From the NCBI GenBank assembly GCA_964604955.1, contig CAZSBE010000153.1, positions 1 through 5,811 of the forward strand: a DNA stretch of 5,811 nucleotides, given 5' to 3'. A program made the translations under genes and the position numbers. The notes beneath the pieces are model-generated. The model was not told the DNA's origin. It made no database searches and saw only the letters and a program-made list of their open reading frames with translations. This document shows positions 4,510 to 5,811 of the stretch, in pieces. Within the stretch, counting starts at the first letter, position 1. Each line of letters begins with the position of its first letter. The stretch comes from JALGWA01 sp964604955 (GTDB taxonomy: Bacteria; Arandabacterota; Arandabacteria; Arandabacterales; JALGWA01).

Positions 4510-5760
4510 ATGAGAGATGAACACCTCTTCGCCTCGCTCGACGAGGCCCGTCGCATCCTGCTCGACCGCGTCCGGGTCCTGGGGACCGAGAAGGTCGCGC
4601 TGGCGGATGCGCCGGGCAGGGTCTTGAGACAGAGAGTGGTGAGCGACATCGACTATCCGCGCGCGGACGTTTCGTCGATGGACGGCTACTGCCTCGACTC
4701 CCGCCTGGCCCGAAGCGCCTCCGCCGCCAGCCCGGTCACGCTGCCTGTCAGGGGCAGGTCCACTCCCGGCGCCGAGCCGCCGGAGGCCGGCCGGGGAGCA
4801 AGCGTGCTCATCACGACCGGCGCGCCTCTCGCCGGCGGCACGGACGCCGTGGTCAAGTACGAGGACGTCATCGAGCACCGGGGAGAGGCCGAGGTCGAAA
4901 GCATCACGATCCCGATAACGGTCCGGCCGGGCGCGTATGTGAGGAAGCGCGGCGAAGTGGTGGGGAAGGGAGATGTGGTTCTCGAGCCCGGCCTGGTCGT
5001 GACGCCGGAGGTTCTGGGCGTGTTGGCCTCGTTCGCCGACGACCCCTTTGAGGTGTCGCGCCGGCCCCGCGCCGGAGTGATTGCCACCGGGGACGAGCTC
5101 GCAGGTCCGGGTGCCGGGCTGTCGCGCTTTGCCATTAGAGACTCCAACTCGCCCACGCTGGCCGGTCTGCTCCGCGATGCCGGTTGCGACGTCGTGAGGG
5201 CCGGGCACGCGGCCGATACAGAGGACGGCATTGCCGGCGACCTCGAGAAATACGGCGACTGCGACATAGTCATGATATCGGGTGGGGTCTCGGGAGGGCG
5301 CTTCGATTTCGTTCCCGCCTGCCTCGAGCGGATAGGGGCGGAGATCATAATGAGGGGCGTCAAAGTGAAACCCGGAAAGCCCGTGCTGTTCGCGGTGAAA
5401 GGCCGGACGCACTATTTCTGCGTGCCGGGCAATCCGGTCTCCGCGGTGGTGTCTTATCATCTTCTCTTCAAGCCCGCTGTCTTCGCCATGACTGGAAGGA
5501 CCGACTGCCTTCCCGTCGCCATAGAGGCGAAGGCGGCCGGGGCCTTCACCAGGAAGTCGCCTTACCTGTCGTTCGCTCCCGGGGTGCTTGGCTCGGACCT
5601 CCTCGTGAGGCCGACGCGCTTTCTCGGGTCGGGCGACGTAATGTCACTGGCCGGGGCCAACGCCCTGGTGTGCGTGCCCGCCGATGTCGGCGAGATAGCA
5701 GCCGGCGACACGGTCCGGGTATATCCAATTGCGGCGCTGCGCGGGGGTGGTCGGAGATGA
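4510..5760 (+). CDS. moeA: Molybdopterin molybdenumtransferase MoeA
   Basis: MoeA inserts molybdate into adenylylated molybdopterin, the last general step of molybdenum cofactor synthesis, in the cytoplasm. The 416 aa from ATG 4510 match the family's usual 400-410. Visible motifs are SSMDGY (55-60), the TTGAP region, ATGDEL (192-197), IRDSN with Asp211, SGGVSGG (257-263) followed by Asp266, PGKP (288-291) with Lys287 and Lys290, and PGNP (306-309). A C-terminal domain IV runs to the end. Most active-site residues known from E. coli MoeA are kept, but the segment that reads RRGED there reads KRGEV here, so Val150 replaces a usually acidic residue. ATG 4489 is also in frame; 4510 is chosen because the family begins shortly before SLDEARRIL, although both starts have weak ribosome sites. 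The open frame continues back to 4282 over the end of amrS, which is not family-like sequence. The stop overlaps the next gene's start. Confidence 0.95.
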   Translation: MRDEHLFASLDEARRILLDRVRVLGTEKVALADAPGRVLRQRVVSDIDYPRADVSSMDGYCLDSRLARSASAASPVTLPVRGRSTPGAEPPEAGRGASVLITTGAPLAGGTDAVVKYEDVIEHRGEAEVESITIPITVRPGAYVRKRGEVVGKGDVVLEPGLVVTPEVLGVLASFADDPFEVSRRPRAGVIATGDELAGPGAGLSRFAIRDSNSPTLAGLLRDAGCDVVRAGHAADTEDGIAGDLEKYGDCDIVMISGGVSGGRFDFVPACLERIGAEIIMRGVKVKPGKPVLFAVKGRTHYFCVPGNPVSAVVSYHLLFKPAVFAMTGRTDCLPVAIEAKAAGAFTRKSPYLSFAPGVLGSDLLVRPTRFLGSGDVMSLAGANALVCVPADVGEIAAGDTVRVYPIAALRGGGRR

Positions 5761-5811
5761 AACTGAAAGTGGCTATACTTACGGTGAGTACGGACGTAAG
5801 CAGAGGTGAGA
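5757..5811 (+). CDS. mog: MogA/MoaB-family molybdopterin adenylyltransferase (5' end only)
   Basis: ATG 5757 overlaps the moeA stop in the sequence ATGA. The 18 visible residues contain KVAILTVSTDVSRGE, which matches the N-terminal beta strand and loop of MogA/MoaB proteins (typically AILTVSDxxSxGE). These enzymes adenylylate molybdopterin to make the substrate of MoeA, so the neighbour supports the call. GGGGGTGG upstream, within the end of moeA, is a usable ribosome site, and the overlap suggests translational coupling. The gene runs off the right edge. Too little is seen to separate MogA from MoaB, or to exclude a fusion with another cofactor enzyme. Confidence 0.8.
   Translation, partial: MKLKVAILTVSTDVSRGE

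Overview
All genes in this window lie on the + strand of a GC-rich bacterial chromosome. In order they are: the 3' part of a sigma-54-type activator gene, a complete sigma-70-family sigma factor gene, a radical SAM enzyme gene of the AmmeMemoRadiSam type (amrS), a moeA gene, and the first codons of a MogA/MoaB-family gene. There are no tRNA or rRNA genes, insertion sequences, CRISPR arrays or phage genes. The TPR-GAF-AAA+-Fis activator, the group-2-like sigma factor and the Tat-signal radical SAM protein suggest a free-living, regulation-rich, possibly anaerobic bacterium of a myxobacterial or deltaproteobacterial-like lineage, or an uncultured phylum. The sequence alone does not settle the phylum.

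Regulatory half (1-3132). The activator is open at the left edge. Its visible part runs from TPR-like helices through a GAF-like sensor domain and a sigma-54-type AAA+ domain to a Fis-type helix-turn-helix. Two AAA+ positions depart from the family: GAFTDA in place of GAFTGA, and Leu in place of the first Arg of the FRxDL motif. A gap of about 300 bases, poorer in GC, then holds several dyads and a possible heat-shock-like promoter. The sigma factor (315 aa from the preferred ATG) has regions 1.2, 2, 3 and 4 but no region 1.1. Lys replaces the first Trp of the strand-melting Trp pair in region 2.3/2.4. The gene ends in two tandem hairpins, the second being a long terminator.

Metabolic half (3133-5811). 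A near-consensus sigma-70 promoter (TTGACA, 17 bases, TAGAAT) starts where the terminator ends and drives amrS. The AmrS protein carries a twin-arginine signal, a four-Cys N-terminal motif, the CX3CX2C radical SAM cluster motif and a C-terminal four-Cys zinc-ribbon-like tail. After a 185-base GC-rich gap with a hairpin and another TTGACA box come moeA (molybdenum insertion) and, overlapping it by ATGA, a MogA/MoaB-type gene (molybdopterin adenylylation). These last two would make consecutive products of molybdenum cofactor synthesis. The partner genes of AmrS (AMMECR1-like amrA, MEMO-like amrB) are not in the window.

I see no clearly new multi-gene system. The most interesting points are the apparently exported radical SAM enzyme beside molybdenum cofactor genes, the unusual residues in the three regulator or enzyme active sites, and the tight terminator/promoter/ribosome-site packing before amrS.
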